A stretch of 64,000 nt of DNA from Asanoa siamensis. GTDB lineage: Bacteria; Actinomycetota; Actinomycetes; Mycobacteriales; Micromonosporaceae. The position numbers and the translations under genes were made by a program. Shown in pieces: positions 27,210 through 37,400 of the stretch (position 1 is its first letter; every line of letters begins with the position of its first letter). The notes beneath the pieces are model-generated. The model ran no database searches, was not told the DNA's origin, and saw only the letters and a list, made by a program, of their open reading frames with translations. Location: the NCBI RefSeq assembly GCF_016862555.1, contig NZ_BONE01000022.1:1-64000 (forward strand), written 5' to 3'.

Positions 27210-27857
27210 TCATCCCGTGTGGTGTGGGTCCTCCATGGCCTGTAAGACGAGGATGGCCTGCACGATTGCGGTGGCGCGGCGTGGACAGCACCGCAGCTTG
27301 GCCAGGACCTTCCAGGTCTTCAAGGTGGCGATGGCACGTTCACCGAGGGCGCGGACGCGGGCGTGGGCACGGTTGACCTCCTTCTGCCGTCGAGAAAGGG
27401 GAAGCCGCTTCGGGTGGCGCTTGAACGGGGTCCGCACAATGCCGCTGACGCCCTGATAGCCCTTGTCCGCGAACGTTACAACGTTCGCGCTGTTCAGCGC
27501 GTCGATCACGCAGTGCTGGCGGGCCGCGGTCAGGTCGTGCGTAGCGCCGGGCAGGATCGCGTACACAAGCGCGGCCACCCGCAGCATGAACTGCTGCAGC
27601 GTCGGTGCAGCCGAGGCGAGCAGGTCGACACCCCCGAAGGTATCGCCACGCGGTGGCAGTCCCGACACCGAACCCGACCGCCAGACGGCAAGGGTGTCGC
27701 CGTTACGCAGATGAGCCAAGACCAGCAGCGCGCCTGCCTGCCAGCGGGCAGCTTGCGCCACCGCGAGCCGATCGCCTCACGGTGCGCGGGTTATCACCCT
27801 GGTCAAGTAGGTCAGGCTACGAGTGGACAGCGGGATGCTGGCACGATAGGTAAGCAC
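27210..27857 (-). pseudogene. IS5-type DDE_Tnp_4 transposase, internally deleted
   Basis: Starting at the GTG at 27857, the N-terminus LTYRASIPLSTRSLTYL is in one frame. A shift leads to LLVLAHLRNGDTLA. After that the helix-turn-helix and first catalytic Asp region are scrambled or missing. VYAILPGATHDLTAARQH shows an internal deletion of about 45 residues between YAIL and PGxTHDL. The end is intact: FADKGYQGVSG, TPFKRHPKRLPLSRRQKEVN, GERAIATLKTWKVLAKL. It is the same family as the remnant at 19928 but oppositely oriented, and the deletion makes it inactive. Confidence 0.85.
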
Positions 27858-28352
27858 CGGCTCATGGACAGACTGGCTGTTCTTGGTCGACTGCCGTCCT
27901 ACCAGGAAACTAGTCCTATGTAGATCGCCGACGCGCCGGCATCCTCCTGGCCCAAGCCCAGGATGAAAGGTTCAGGTCGCCTTCACTCAAGTTGAACCCC
28001 GATTGCCTGGTCCGACCGCCAGAGCCGTCCACTTTGGACAAATGCGGCGGGTCGGCGCTACGACTCTCCACCGCTCGAGCGCAATGCGCCGAGGCGTATC
28101 CCGACGGTGATCGGCGGGCACTTCACTGGGCGTCCTGAAGCGACATTTCCAGTCAACATTCCCGCCGAGGCGGCGTCTCGCAGGCGGACGACGGTCAAGA
28201 CGTCGATCTACACGTGGGGTGTATTGATCAGCTCGGCCATCCGTCAATTGCCAAACCTGAGGTTGCATTGTCTTTCGCCTGTCGGCTTGAAACTGATCTG
28301 AAGATGCTTATCAGTAGCCTCATCGCGAATGTTTCGAGCACGGAGGAGCTTC
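27858..28352. other. intergenic stretch beyond transposase remnant
   Basis: I find no gene here. It should contain the outer end of the dead IS element and the promoter for the secreted protein at 28353. Base composition is noticeably lower in GC than in the flanking core regions. No clear inverted repeat of the element could be paired. Confidence 0.35.
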
Positions 28353-28856
28353 ATGCCCAAGTTGCATCCCACAAGACTCGCCGGCGCCACGGTGCTTATT
28401 TCGGCGATGCTGGCGAGCGTCGCGGCGCCCGCGGCTCAGGCCGCGCCGGCGGCAGCGCCCAGATTGGAATTGCGAGCGGTGGCCGTCTCTCAGTCGCCAA
28501 TGGCGCCGCCGGAAGGCGAAATCGGCAAGCACGAAAGAGTGCTCGTGATTGAAGTAGACAACAAACTGCACATCCTCGGCTCCGTGGGGGTGTACGTCTA
28601 CCCCAACCGGAAGAAAGTTATAATCGTCTGCGATTCGAACGGCGACAATCTGGAGCCAGGCGTGCAGGTGGATCCTTCGGCGGGCGAACCGCTACTTTAC
28701 CAGGATCCCAATGGATCGCACGCCGGCTGCCTGAACCACGAGATCTACTATCCGGTCCGAAAGTTCCGATTCGCCGCACACCACGCCAACTCGGCAAGTG
28801 CGGTGGCATGGTGGGAGTGGTTCGGCGCACCGCCCCTGCCGCACCCGGACTACTGA
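28353..28856 (+). CDS. secreted hypothetical protein
   Basis: 167 residues from the ATG at 28353, with GGAGGAG at 28342-28348. A classical signal peptide (MPKLHPTRLAGATVLISAML, cleavage after AAQA) exports a mature protein of about 135 residues. The mature part has VLVIEVDNKLHILGSVGVYV, a VIIVCDSNGDNLEPG strand-turn and an aromatic C-terminus (AWWEWFGAPPLPH). Two Cys, one in VCDS and one in AGCLNH, could form a disulfide. I do not recognise the family. It is preceded by the transposase remnant and followed by a second unrelated secreted small protein on the same strand. Confidence 0.72.
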   Translation: MPKLHPTRLAGATVLISAMLASVAAPAAQAAPAAAPRLELRAVAVSQSPMAPPEGEIGKHERVLVIEVDNKLHILGSVGVYVYPNRKKVIIVCDSNGDNLEPGVQVDPSAGEPLLYQDPNGSHAGCLNHEIYYPVRKFRFAAHHANSASAVAWWEWFGAPPLPHPDY

Positions 28857-29077
28857 TCGACGGTCGCGTCGACCGCGAAACCCGCGCCTTTAGCTCATGT
28901 CCTGAGCCGAAGCGACCGAGGAGCGGTGACCACCACGACTCGCGTGAAGGCGATCTGCAACTGGCGACTGCGAGGCTGGCCGTCGGACGCTCTGATGAGC
29001 AAAAGCCCAGTCGTATGCCGCAAAGAAGACATGGTCGTCGTCGGCGGGCCACAGGATTCAGCTTGAAAAGGACAATC

Positions 29078-29530
29078 GTGAAGATCATCCCGAAAACCCT
29101 GGCACGATCCCTTGCTGTTGTGGCACTGGCCGCACCAGCCATCCTGATGGGTAGCGCGCAAGCCAGTGCCGCGGTCCGGATCTTTCCTGCCGATGGGGGC
29201 ACATGTGTCGGCACTCAAGTGATGCGCTGCCTGGAGCTGCGCTACGACGATGCCAGCGAGCGCTTCCGCGCGCGGGCCGAGATTACGGACGTCGCCGGCG
29301 GTAGCGACGCGACCGTCGACATCACCCGGGTGATTGCCGCCGGACAGCTGACTGGTGAATCTCCCGAGCCGAACCCGACGTGGGAGCGCCTGGAGTCTCC
29401 TTTCACGACCTGCACGCAGGGCCGCCAGGTATCGGTGGGCTTCTCCGCCGATTTTCGCTGGAAGAACAACGCGACCGGCGCGGTAGGTAGCGAAACGCGT
29501 TACGGATATGCCGTCTTCACGTGCAGCTGA
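29078..29530 (+). CDS. secreted hypothetical protein
   Basis: 150 residues from the GTG at 29078, chosen because AAAAGGA ends about five bases upstream and the product opens with a proper signal peptide (MKIIPKTLARSLAVVALAAP, cleavage near AQASA). The mature part of about 120 residues contains four Cys (GTCVGTQVMRCLELRY, TTCTQGR and the terminal FTCS), which could form two disulfides. DADVDI-like strands alternate with polar turns, suggesting a small beta-sandwich. I do not recognise the family. A strong terminator-like hairpin follows 15 bases after the stop. Confidence 0.7.
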   Translation: MKIIPKTLARSLAVVALAAPAILMGSAQASAAVRIFPADGGTCVGTQVMRCLELRYDDASERFRARAEITDVAGGSDATVDITRVIAAGQLTGESPEPNPTWERLESPFTTCTQGRQVSVGFSADFRWKNNATGAVGSETRYGYAVFTCS

Positions 29531-29545
29531 GGAAGCCAGCACCGC

Positions 29546-29581
29546 GCCCAGGCTCTAGACGCGAAAGCGCTGAGCCTGGGC
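29546..29581 (+). terminator. hairpin terminator after secreted-protein gene
   Basis: Perfect ten-base arms (GCCCAGGCTC and complement) enclose a 16-base loop that itself holds CGC-GAAA-GCG. It begins 15 bases after the stop at 29530. There is no T-run, as is common for actinomycete terminators. Confidence 0.7.
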
Positions 29582-30392
29582 GGGGCCTGCCGGCCACCAT
29601 CCGCCTGCGACCAACCTCATGACGGACTACACCTAGCCACAGGCCGATCGTGATTGTCGGGTCCCGACGCACGCGCAGCCGGGGGCGACGGCTGGGCTTG
29701 CTGCTGCACCGCCGGTGCGCTGTGGTGGTGCGCGCCGGGCCGTGTCGCCATGTCGATCATTCTCCCAGCGGTGAGCCCGCCCTCCAGCAATGACCTCGAA
29801 CCGATGAACCTTCTGGGGCGTCCGCCCAGTTACAAAGATCTGTGGCGATCGGCTAGCCACACCAAGTCAGGTACTCGGGTGCTGCCCGGCGGTGCACGCA
29901 CCTCACGCCGCCCACCTGCGCAGGTCCCTACGCTGACTGCCCACCCAGAACCCACGGCGCGGTTAACCGCCCACGTACACGTTGGCGTGGGCACACCTGC
30001 GTGTAGCTCGGTTGAGACGGCGCGTTCCGGGATGAGTACGGTCAGGCCGGCGTCGACGAGGTAGCGCGAGGTTAGGTTCAGCGAGGCCCACTGGTCCGGA
30101 CGTAGCCCGGCGTATTACAGGCAGCCGAGAAGGCGACTAGGCGTGACCCGCTGCGGGTTGCTCGCGTACGGCCTCCGGGAGGCGCGGGTCGCAACTAACC
30201 ACACTCTACCCGCGCTCACCTTGTACCAGCCCGAGGACGCTTTGCCCCCACGCCGGACCAGATTGGCCACCGTGTCCGCCGTAGTTACGCTCGTTGACGT
30301 ACAGATATCACCGTCCACGAGCGGACGACTCCTGCCCGGCATGACCGGCACGATCCTTCTCACAATGTGGTGGTACCGAGAAGGAGATGGTC
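29582..30392. other. long stretch without supported gene
   Basis: About 800 bases with no gene I can support. A minus-strand stretch at roughly 29960-30115 reads like degraded protein (GLRPDQWASLNL, then YLVDAGLTVLIPERAV) but has a stop just before it and no start codon, so it may be a decayed gene. The last 60 bases should contain the promoter of the small membrane protein at 30393. Confidence 0.4.
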
Positions 30393-30800
30393 ATGAGCTC
30401 ACCAACTGTCGGCAGCACATCTCGTGTGGTGACGTCGGTCGCCTTGGTCGCTGGTGCGGCGGGGATCTTCCTACAGGGCCTGGCCGGAGTTGACATGCCG
30501 GCCGTGCCCCCCGGTGCGGTGATGCTGATAGTCGCTGCCGCGCTGATAGCCCTGACCCGATGGGGATGGGCGCCGATACTGGGCGTCGTCGTCGCCTCGG
30601 CCGAGGTCGCCGCGCTGGCCGCGACAGGCGCACTGGCCGACCTGACCGACCCGAGCGCTATGGGTATCTGGCTAGCCACCTGGGTTCGGACGATCGGGGT
30701 GGCGTCCGCGTTGGTAGCCGGCGTTGTGGCGATCGTCTCCTGGCGACGAGCCGTCTCCCGTGCACGCGGTGGCTCGGTCGCGGTAGGTGCCAGCCGCTAG
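30393..30800 (+). CDS. small integral membrane protein
   Basis: 135 residues from the ATG at 30393, with AAGGAG six bases before it; an ATG six bases earlier lies inside the ribosome site. Four hydrophobic segments are visible: VVTSVALVAGAAGIFLQGLA, AVMLIVAAALIALT, APILGVVVASAEVAALAATG, and TIGVASALVAGVVAIVSW. A short basic tail follows (RRAVSRARGG). The family is not recognised. It is convergent with the lanthipeptide exporter gene. It could be an accessory or immunity protein of that system, but only the location argues for it. Confidence 0.65.
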   Translation: MSSPTVGSTSRVVTSVALVAGAAGIFLQGLAGVDMPAVPPGAVMLIVAAALIALTRWGWAPILGVVVASAEVAALAATGALADLTDPSAMGIWLATWVRTIGVASALVAGVVAIVSWRRAVSRARGGSVAVGASR

Positions 30801-30936
30801 CTGGCCGGCGAGCCGCGGCACGTCAGTCGAGCACCGGGTCGTCGCCGATCAGGCGACGGCCCGGGCCGTCGCACCACCGCGGGACCGAAGATCTATGTCT
30901 GCGCGGACCTCTATTAGTGATCGTTTGCAAGCTTGC

Positions 30937-32889
30937 CTACGTAGTCGACTCATGCTGGCGCATTTGGAGCCGGTAGAGGTCGGCGTAGCGGCCGTCCAGG
31001 GTCATGAGGGCACCATGGGTGCCGTGCTCGACCATCTGTCCGTCCGCGAGCACGTAAATACGGTCGGCGCAGCGGACCGACGCCAATCGATGAGTAACCA
31101 GGACGACGCTTCGGCCGTCATCGGCCAGGCGGCGCACCCGGTCGAACACCTCGATCTCGGTACGCGGGTCAAGCGCGGCGGTCGGCTCGTCGAAGATCAC
31201 CACCTGGGCGTTTCGAAAGTGGGCCCGGGCAAGGCCAATCCGCTGCCATTGACCGCCAGATAGCTCGGTGCCGCCCCAGAACTCCCGGGCGAGCAGCGTG
31301 TCCCAACCTTGCGCCAGCCGATCGATCACCTCGTCAGCGCGGCCGAATCTCGCGGCCTCGGCGAGCACGTCCGGCAGGGGTGGCCGCGTCGGCCGACCGA
31401 TCGTGACGTTGACTCGTGTGGTGAACGGCCATTGGACAAAGCCTTGGGAAACGAGCGCGACGTTTTGGAACATGCTCGCTCGGTTCAGTTCCCCAGTCGG
31501 GCAGCCGTCCCACAGAACCTGGCCTTCAGTGGGGAGGTACAGGCCGACCAGCAGCTTGGCCAGCGTGCTTTTGCCAGAGCCGTTGTCGCCGACCAGTGCC
31601 ACGACCTCGCCTTGGCGTACGACCACGTCGATTCCCTGCAGCGCCGGCTGCATCGCGTTCGGATATCCGAAAGTGAGATTACGGGCTTCGATGTGCTTAG
31701 GCGGGTTGGCGAGCTGGACGCTCCCGCTGCGCATGGCCTCCGCTTCAGCCCGCTCGCAGGCATGCTGCCAGTCGCGGACGAAGAGCCCATCCTCGTACAG
31801 GTCGTTCATCGCCGTTACCAGCGAGGTAAGACTTTGGGTGCCGGTACGGACCGCGAGCACGGCGGTGCCCGCGACGGCGAGTGGTACCGCCCCCGTGGCG
31901 AGCAACAGGCCGAGGGTGCCGTACGTTGCCACCCGGGCGACGCCCGCTGCGCCGTCAGCCACTAGCAGCGTGCCCGCTTCTCTGGTGGCCAGCCGCGCTT
32001 GTTCCCGCTCGGCGAGCTCGGACAGACGGCGGTAATGGCCAAGCAGGAAGTCCCCTGTTTGGTGGGCACGTACCTCCTCGGCCGCAGAGGGACTCGTCAG
32101 CAGATCGGAAAGCATTTCCAGCTGTCGGTTGAGCTCGGTCCAACGCTTGAACGACATGAAGCGGGCCCGGGCCGCACGCACCGCCCCCCATGCCGGTGGC
32201 AGGACGACAGCGATGAGGAGCGGCAACAATAATGGGTGTAGTACTGCCAGCACCGTGGCGGAGGCGATCAGGCCAGCGGCGGCCTCGGCCAGGCCCACAA
32301 TGCCGGCCGTTACTTGACGAGCCGACAGGGCGCCGCGATGAGCGGCTGCCAGCAGGTTGTGGAACTCGGCATCCTGCAGGACTGCCAACTCCACCCGGAT
32401 TGCCCGCTCGAGCAACCGCGTGTAGGCGAGCCGGTCGACTCGCGGCTCGAGCCGTCCGCTGGCCGCCCGGCCGGCCGACGAAAGGACGCTGCGGATCGCG
32501 CCCGCAGCCGCCACGGTTAGAAGCTCGGGCAGCGCAGCGATCAGCTGTGTGCGGGTCGGGGGTCCGGAAAGCAGCTCTGTCAATGCCTGGTTCGCGGCCA
32601 GCAGCAAGACCGCGGCAGTCGCGCCGGCGAGAACATTCGCGGCGAGGGCGAACGGCAACACCCAACGACCAGCGTCCCACGCGAGCTTGAACGTACCTCC
32701 GACCAGGCGAGGCAGCCGCAGGGCCACGGTCCAGAAGCCGAGGTCGACGCGGGCGCCGTCGTGCTGCACCCAGCCGCTCGCCGCTCGGACGCCGGCACCG
32801 AACAAGGGATCGGTGGTCGGTGGCCCCGCATCCGCCGAGTATCGGTGGCGGCCACGGTGGCGGTAGGTCGCAGTGTGATAGAGGGTCAC
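30937..32889 (-). CDS. lanT: lanthipeptide ABC exporter, fused membrane and ATPase domains
   Basis: About 650 residues from the GTG at 32889, five bases after the lanC1 stop. The N-terminal half has six hydrophobic helices of the ABC transporter type 1 domain. The C-terminal ATPase has Walker A GDNGSGKST near residue 433, signature ELSGGQWQRIG near 541, Walker B VVIFDEPTAALDP near 563 and the switch His in VTHRLAS near 598. There is no N-terminal C39 peptidase, so it exports but does not cleave the leader. It is the only transporter in the cluster and the third gene of the lanA1-lanC1-lanT unit, so it probably exports the products of both precursors. Confidence 0.88.
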   Translation of the reverse strand: MTLYHTATYRHRGRHRYSADAGPPTTDPLFGAGVRAASGWVQHDGARVDLGFWTVALRLPRLVGGTFKLAWDAGRWVLPFALAANVLAGATAAVLLLAANQALTELLSGPPTRTQLIAALPELLTVAAAGAIRSVLSSAGRAASGRLEPRVDRLAYTRLLERAIRVELAVLQDAEFHNLLAAAHRGALSARQVTAGIVGLAEAAAGLIASATVLAVLHPLLLPLLIAVVLPPAWGAVRAARARFMSFKRWTELNRQLEMLSDLLTSPSAAEEVRAHQTGDFLLGHYRRLSELAEREQARLATREAGTLLVADGAAGVARVATYGTLGLLLATGAVPLAVAGTAVLAVRTGTQSLTSLVTAMNDLYEDGLFVRDWQHACERAEAEAMRSGSVQLANPPKHIEARNLTFGYPNAMQPALQGIDVVVRQGEVVALVGDNGSGKSTLAKLLVGLYLPTEGQVLWDGCPTGELNRASMFQNVALVSQGFVQWPFTTRVNVTIGRPTRPPLPDVLAEAARFGRADEVIDRLAQGWDTLLAREFWGGTELSGGQWQRIGLARAHFRNAQVVIFDEPTAALDPRTEIEVFDRVRRLADDGRSVVLVTHRLASVRCADRIYVLADGQMVEHGTHGALMTLDGRYADLYRLQMRQHESTT

Positions 32890-32894
32890 GGCAT

Positions 32895-34025
32895 TCAGGC
32901 CAGCAGAAACAACCTGCTCCAGGCAGGCGGACGGTCGGCCGCCAACGCGAGTAGGACCAGCGCGACGCCGGCAGCCCCACACAGCAGGCCCGGGTTGTCA
33001 ACCGGGCTCCCGCCCTGCTCCCAGTCTTGATAGCCGAACAGCGTGTCCGGCGCGTGTCGCGCCAGGAGAAGGTCGCAGAGGTGCTGTGCCCCATCACGGA
33101 ACGCCGGATGAGCTGTGTCCCACCAGAACAGGGAGGTGGCCAGCAGGTGCCCGGCGATCCCGTGACAGAAGGTGGGGGTCGGATAGGTCGAGTCGTCGAT
33201 GGGTGGGCGCAGGCTTGCGATCGCCAAATCGATGCCCTTCCCTCGGTAACGGTCATCGTCAAGGGCTTCGCCGGCTAGCCAGAGCGCCCGGGCGACTCCT
33301 GGCGCCCCGCTGCACCATGCGAGGCTGACGTCGTCGACGCGCGCTGTGGCGCTCAACCGGTCCGCGATGCGGTGAATTGCCGCGTCCACGACCGGCAGCT
33401 CCACATCCGACCTTGATCGTGCCAAGGCAAGTGCCGCCAGTGGACCGGCTAGGCCATGAGCGAGCCCCGCGTCGGCGCTGCTATCCCTGGTTTGGGTGGC
33501 TAGTGCCGTGGCTGCCGTTCGCAGAGCCGCGGCGCACTCCGGCTCGGCGTCCCTGAACGTGAGGTAGGCGACCCAGCCTGACATGCCGTGGATGGCGTCG
33601 AACTCGAACTCGGATTCGTGAATCAGTGGGAGCACACGGGAATCGAGGCGTGCCCGCAAGCCGCGGTAGCGCCTGCCGCCGCGGCTGAGCATCCACACCG
33701 CCGAAGCAGCGCCACAGATGCCGCTGAACAACGACAACAGAACCTGGGGATCGGACAGGCTCGCTACGGCGTTGCTGAGGAACTGGTGGCCGACGCGGTC
33801 CCACCCAGCGGCGGGTGATCGTTGGTCGAGCACTGCGCAGACGGCCGCGGCGCCGGCGTCGCCAAGCGCAAGTGAGGCCGGATGCCAGCGCGCGACCGAG
33901 AAAACTGTCTGAGCATGGAGCGCGGCGACGCCCGCCTCGAGCCGTTCCGGGGACACCACGGACGCCGCCACGTCCATGCCGAGCGCCGCCGCGCGAGCGG
34001 ACTTCGCTGGATTGAGCAGACCCAA
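32895..34025 (-). CDS. lanC1: lanthionine synthetase C-type cyclase (LanC1)
   Basis: 376 residues from the TTG at 34025, which has AGGGG eight bases upstream and follows the lanA1 stop closely; a GTG at 34046 and an ATG at 34121 inside lanA1 are alternatives. The alpha-toroid cyclase pattern is intact. Zinc ligands are Cys238 (LAWCSGAPG), Cys287 and His288 (TFCHGIAGH). The conserved AHGLAGPL His is at 190 and the FDAIHGMSG Asp at 143. It should bind Zn and add Cys thiols of a precursor core to dehydrated Ser/Thr. It is transcribed after lanA1 and before lanT, and is the most divergent of the three cyclases. Confidence 0.85.
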   Translation of the reverse strand: MGLLNPAKSARAAALGMDVAASVVSPERLEAGVAALHAQTVFSVARWHPASLALGDAGAAAVCAVLDQRSPAAGWDRVGHQFLSNAVASLSDPQVLLSLFSGICGAASAVWMLSRGGRRYRGLRARLDSRVLPLIHESEFEFDAIHGMSGWVAYLTFRDAEPECAAALRTAATALATQTRDSSADAGLAHGLAGPLAALALARSRSDVELPVVDAAIHRIADRLSATARVDDVSLAWCSGAPGVARALWLAGEALDDDRYRGKGIDLAIASLRPPIDDSTYPTPTFCHGIAGHLLATSLFWWDTAHPAFRDGAQHLCDLLLARHAPDTLFGYQDWEQGGSPVDNPGLLCGAAGVALVLLALAADRPPAWSRLFLLA

Positions 34026-34036
34026 CGGGTTGGCCC

Positions 34037-34255
34037 CTAGATGCACATGTTCTGCTCGTGCGCCGCCCGCCGACAGGTGTAGCTGCAGCCGTACTTGCAC
34101 GTGCGAGCCCTCGTCGGGCACGTCTCGGTGTGGTAACTAGGGTGCACCGCCGCCTCCGGCGCGGTGACGTCCGACGGGTGGAGGGGCACGACGTGCAGGT
34201 CCAGATCGAACATCAGATCTTCGGCGGTCATCTGGGGGATCGTCGTAGCGGACAC
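34037..34255 (-). CDS. lanA1: class I lanthipeptide precursor LanA1 (FxLD-type leader)
   Basis: 72 residues from the GTG at 34255, chosen because GAGGAG (plus 34265-34270, read in reverse) lies nine bases upstream; an ATG at 34285 is further from any site. The leader has a TAEDLMFDLDLHVVPL segment whose FDLD matches the FxLD/FNLD-type box read by LanB enzymes. The core region, from about residue 38, has five Cys and seven Ser/Thr. Three are adjacent Thr-Cys pairs (ETC, RTC, YTC), plus KYGCS and a C-terminal NMCI. This gives potential for up to five (methyl)lanthionine rings. It is basic and aromatic. It heads the lanC1-lanT unit and lies back-to-back with lanB1. Confidence 0.85.
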   Translation of the reverse strand: MSATTIPQMTAEDLMFDLDLHVVPLHPSDVTAPEAAVHPSYHTETCPTRARTCKYGCSYTCRRAAHEQNMCI

Positions 34256-34423
34256 TGCTGAGTTCTCCTCTATCTGGAACAGCATGATTCACCGGCGAGC
34301 CGGCGACCGGACCAGGATGCCGCGTCGCTGCTTCATTTGAACTTCATGGTGGAGCAGGCGTTGGCGTTGGCACGCGACGCCTCGTTACCGTGCACTGCGT
34401 TTCAGGACGTAAGGAGAGACCAG
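34256..34423. promoter_or_regulatory. divergent promoter region of lanA1 and lanB1
   Basis: 168 bases separate the lanA1 and lanB1 starts, so both promoters must lie here. On the plus strand a strong ribosome site AAGGAGA is at 34411-34417 and fixes the lanB1 start at 34424. A GC-rich palindrome CCGGC-GA-GCCGG sits at 34292-34303 between the two starts. No regulator gene is in the cluster, and I could not assign -35/-10 boxes safely. Confidence 0.4.
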
Positions 34424-37400
34424 ATGGCCGACCCGCCAAGGTACGCAGCGGCCGGCGGAGCGCTGCTGCGCTTGCCGATGCGGCCATTCGCATCGCTCGC
34501 CGGTACCACGGTCGATCTCAAACCAGATCAGGACGGCTACCCTGAGCGCCTTGGCGGCCTCATCCGGTCATTGTTGGCTGACGCGTACCTCCGAGAAGCG
34601 GCTCTGGTATCCAGCGAGCCGTTACACAGAGCCTTGGGCCGGGTAGAGGCTGGCGAGACGGTTGGCTTGGCCAAGTTGCGCCGAGCGGCGCACACAGCCG
34701 CGCGCTATGGGATGAGAATTGGCAGTCGACCTACGCCGTTCGGCTTACTGGCGGGAGTCGCGGTAGCGGCCTTCGGTAGCGCGGCAAAAGTTCAGTTAGG
34801 TTCACAGCACAGGAAGGGGGTACGCCCCGACGCTCAATGGCTCACCGGATGGTTGGCCGGCATGGAGCGGGAACCAGCGGTTCGTCGCCATCTGCGTGTG
34901 GTGACCAACGACCTCTGCTTCATCCGCGCCGACCGGGTTGTCCTGCCCTACCTGTCGGGCACATCGAGCGATGAACCCGCACACACATATCGAGAATTGT
35001 CGATCAGGTTGATTCCGCCGGTCCGACTGGTTCTCGACCTGGCTGCGACCCCGCTGGCCTACCGTGATCTGGTACGGAAACTGGGCGAGGAGTTTCCGAA
35101 CGCGACCGAGCAGGCGATAGAGGCAATGACCGGGCAGCTCGTGGAGCGGGAGATCCTTCTGACCGATCTGCGTCCACCGTTGACCACGACTGACCCGTTG
35201 GGATACCTGATCGATCGCCTGCGCGGAACCGACCTGCCGCAGCTGGAGATTATGCGCCAGACGGCCGACAGGTTGGCGCACTACGCCGCACAGCCGCTCG
35301 GTGAAGGCTCCGCCGCCTGGCACGCGGCTGTCGACGCCATGCGTGCCGTACACCCTTCCGACAAGCCCCCGATTCAGGTGGACCTGCGGTTCGACGCGGA
35401 CGTCACCCTTCCTCAAGCCGTCGCCGTCGAGACCGCGAGGGCAGCCGAGGTGCTATGGCGGCTCTCGTCGACGCAGCCGGCGCCACCTCATCTCCGCCAG
35501 TACCATGCTGCGTTTATCGAGCGGTACGGAACGGACCGGCTGGTCCCGGTGCTCGAGCTGCTCGACCCCGAGCGGGGCCTCGGGGTGCCGAGCGGATACA
35601 ACGCACCACCGGGCGATCGCCGATCAGATCCGGACGAGCGGGCCGAACGGCGACCATGGGAAGACGGCCTCGCGGCGCTGGCGGAGCGCGCGCTGCTGGA
35701 CGGCGCCAATGAGGTCGTCCTCGATGACGAGCTAGTGGACATGCTGACCGCTGGCGCTCCGTCTCTCCCGCCATCGCCGGACACAATGGAACTCGCCGTG
35801 CAGGTTCTGGCTCAGTCGCAAGCGGCGCTGGACAGAGACGACTTTCGCCTGGTCGTCGCACCGAGTGCAAGCTCGACGTTCGCGGGCTCCGTCTTCGGAC
35901 GGTTCGCTTATCTGTTCGCTGACGCCGGGTACGCGATCGGACCCGCAGTCGCGTCACCCGACCGCGACGCGTTGACGGCGCAGCTTCTGTTCAGCCCGCG
36001 GCATCCTCGCTCCGCGAACGTGCTGCGGGTGCCACGAGTCTGCGACCACATCCTCGCCGTCGGGACATTCGCCGAGAGGGCCGATCCGTCAGTGCTGGGG
36101 ATCACCGATCTCGCCGTCGGAGCGGACGCGCACCGGCTGATTCTGGTGTCCCGCAGGGACGGCCGTGAGGTAGTGCCCGTTTCCCCGCACATGCTCAACG
36201 TCGACTCCTCGACCGGGAACGCGGTCCGCTTGATCCGTGAGATCGGCATGAGCCGCTACCGAAACAATTTCACTTGGTCGTGGGGTGACATCCGCGCGCT
36301 GCCGCGGCTTCCTCGAGTCCGTTATCGATCGACGATTCTAGAGCCTGCGACGTGGCGCGTCGGTGGCGCGCTGCGAGATCGGGAGAAGCCCTGGCCCGAG
36401 TGGCGCACCGAACTGGCCGCGTGGCGTGACCGATGGCAGGTTCCCGACCGCGTACACGCCACGGTCATGGACAATCGTCTGGAGCTGAACCTCACCGTGC
36501 CACTGCACCAGCAGCTCCTGCGCGAGGAGCTGGGCCGTCGACCTGAGACGTTCGTACAGGAGGCGATCGCGACCTACGCGGACAACGGTTGGCTCAACGG
36601 GTATGCGAACGAGGTCGTTGTTCCTTTGACCCGCATCGATGGCCGCGTCGCGAGCGCGAAGGTTCGCCGACGCCCGTGCGCCTCGCGGCGGCCGCACCTG
36701 CCCGGTGGCGAATGGCTGTACGCCAAGCTCTACAGCTCGTCGGCCCGCCACGACGAGCTCCTGGCCGACTATGTCAGCCTTCTGGCCGGGCAGAGACCAT
36801 CCGCGGTGGACCGCTGGCATTTCGTCCGTTACGCCGACCCCGATCCCCACCTGCGGCTGCGGTTCCACGGGCCCTCGACTGTTCTTCACGAGCAGTTGTT
36901 ACCTCGACTGCACGATTGGGCAGCGACGCTGTGCGATGCGGGCTTGGCCAGCCGGATGATCCTGGATGCCTACGATCCAGAGGTAGAGCGGTACGGCGGC
37001 CCGGCTGCGATCGCAGCGGCCGAAAGGGCATTCGCCGCCGACAGCGAGGCGGTTCTCACCCAGCTTCGGCTAGATGACGACGACTGGCCAACCGATCTTC
37101 TCGCCGCGGCCAACTATGTCGACCTGCTAAGTAGTTTCGGGAGGGCGGACTGGTGCGATTGGCTGCTCGGCGATCCGCGCGACGAGCACCATCAGGCTTT
37201 CCAGAAGGTCCGTCGGCAGGCTCTCCGACTTATCGACCCGTTCGACAACTGGCAACACCTATCGTCATCGGACAAGGGAAAGCAGGTGCTCGACGCCTGG
37301 CGTCGGCGCAGGCCGGCGATCGCCGAGTACGGGGCGGCCGTACGCCACCTGGATATCGCGGACTCCATAATGGCTTCGCTGCTGCACATGCACCACAATC

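Noticed and set aside
29960-30115. Minus-strand coding-like stretch (GLRPDQWASLNL)
   Set aside because: No start codon, a stop just before it, no recognised family; noted only as possible decayed sequence.
34337-34423. Upstream TTG start for lanB1
   Set aside because: The strong AAGGAGA site places the start at 34424, and the extra 29 residues do not resemble a LanB N-terminus.
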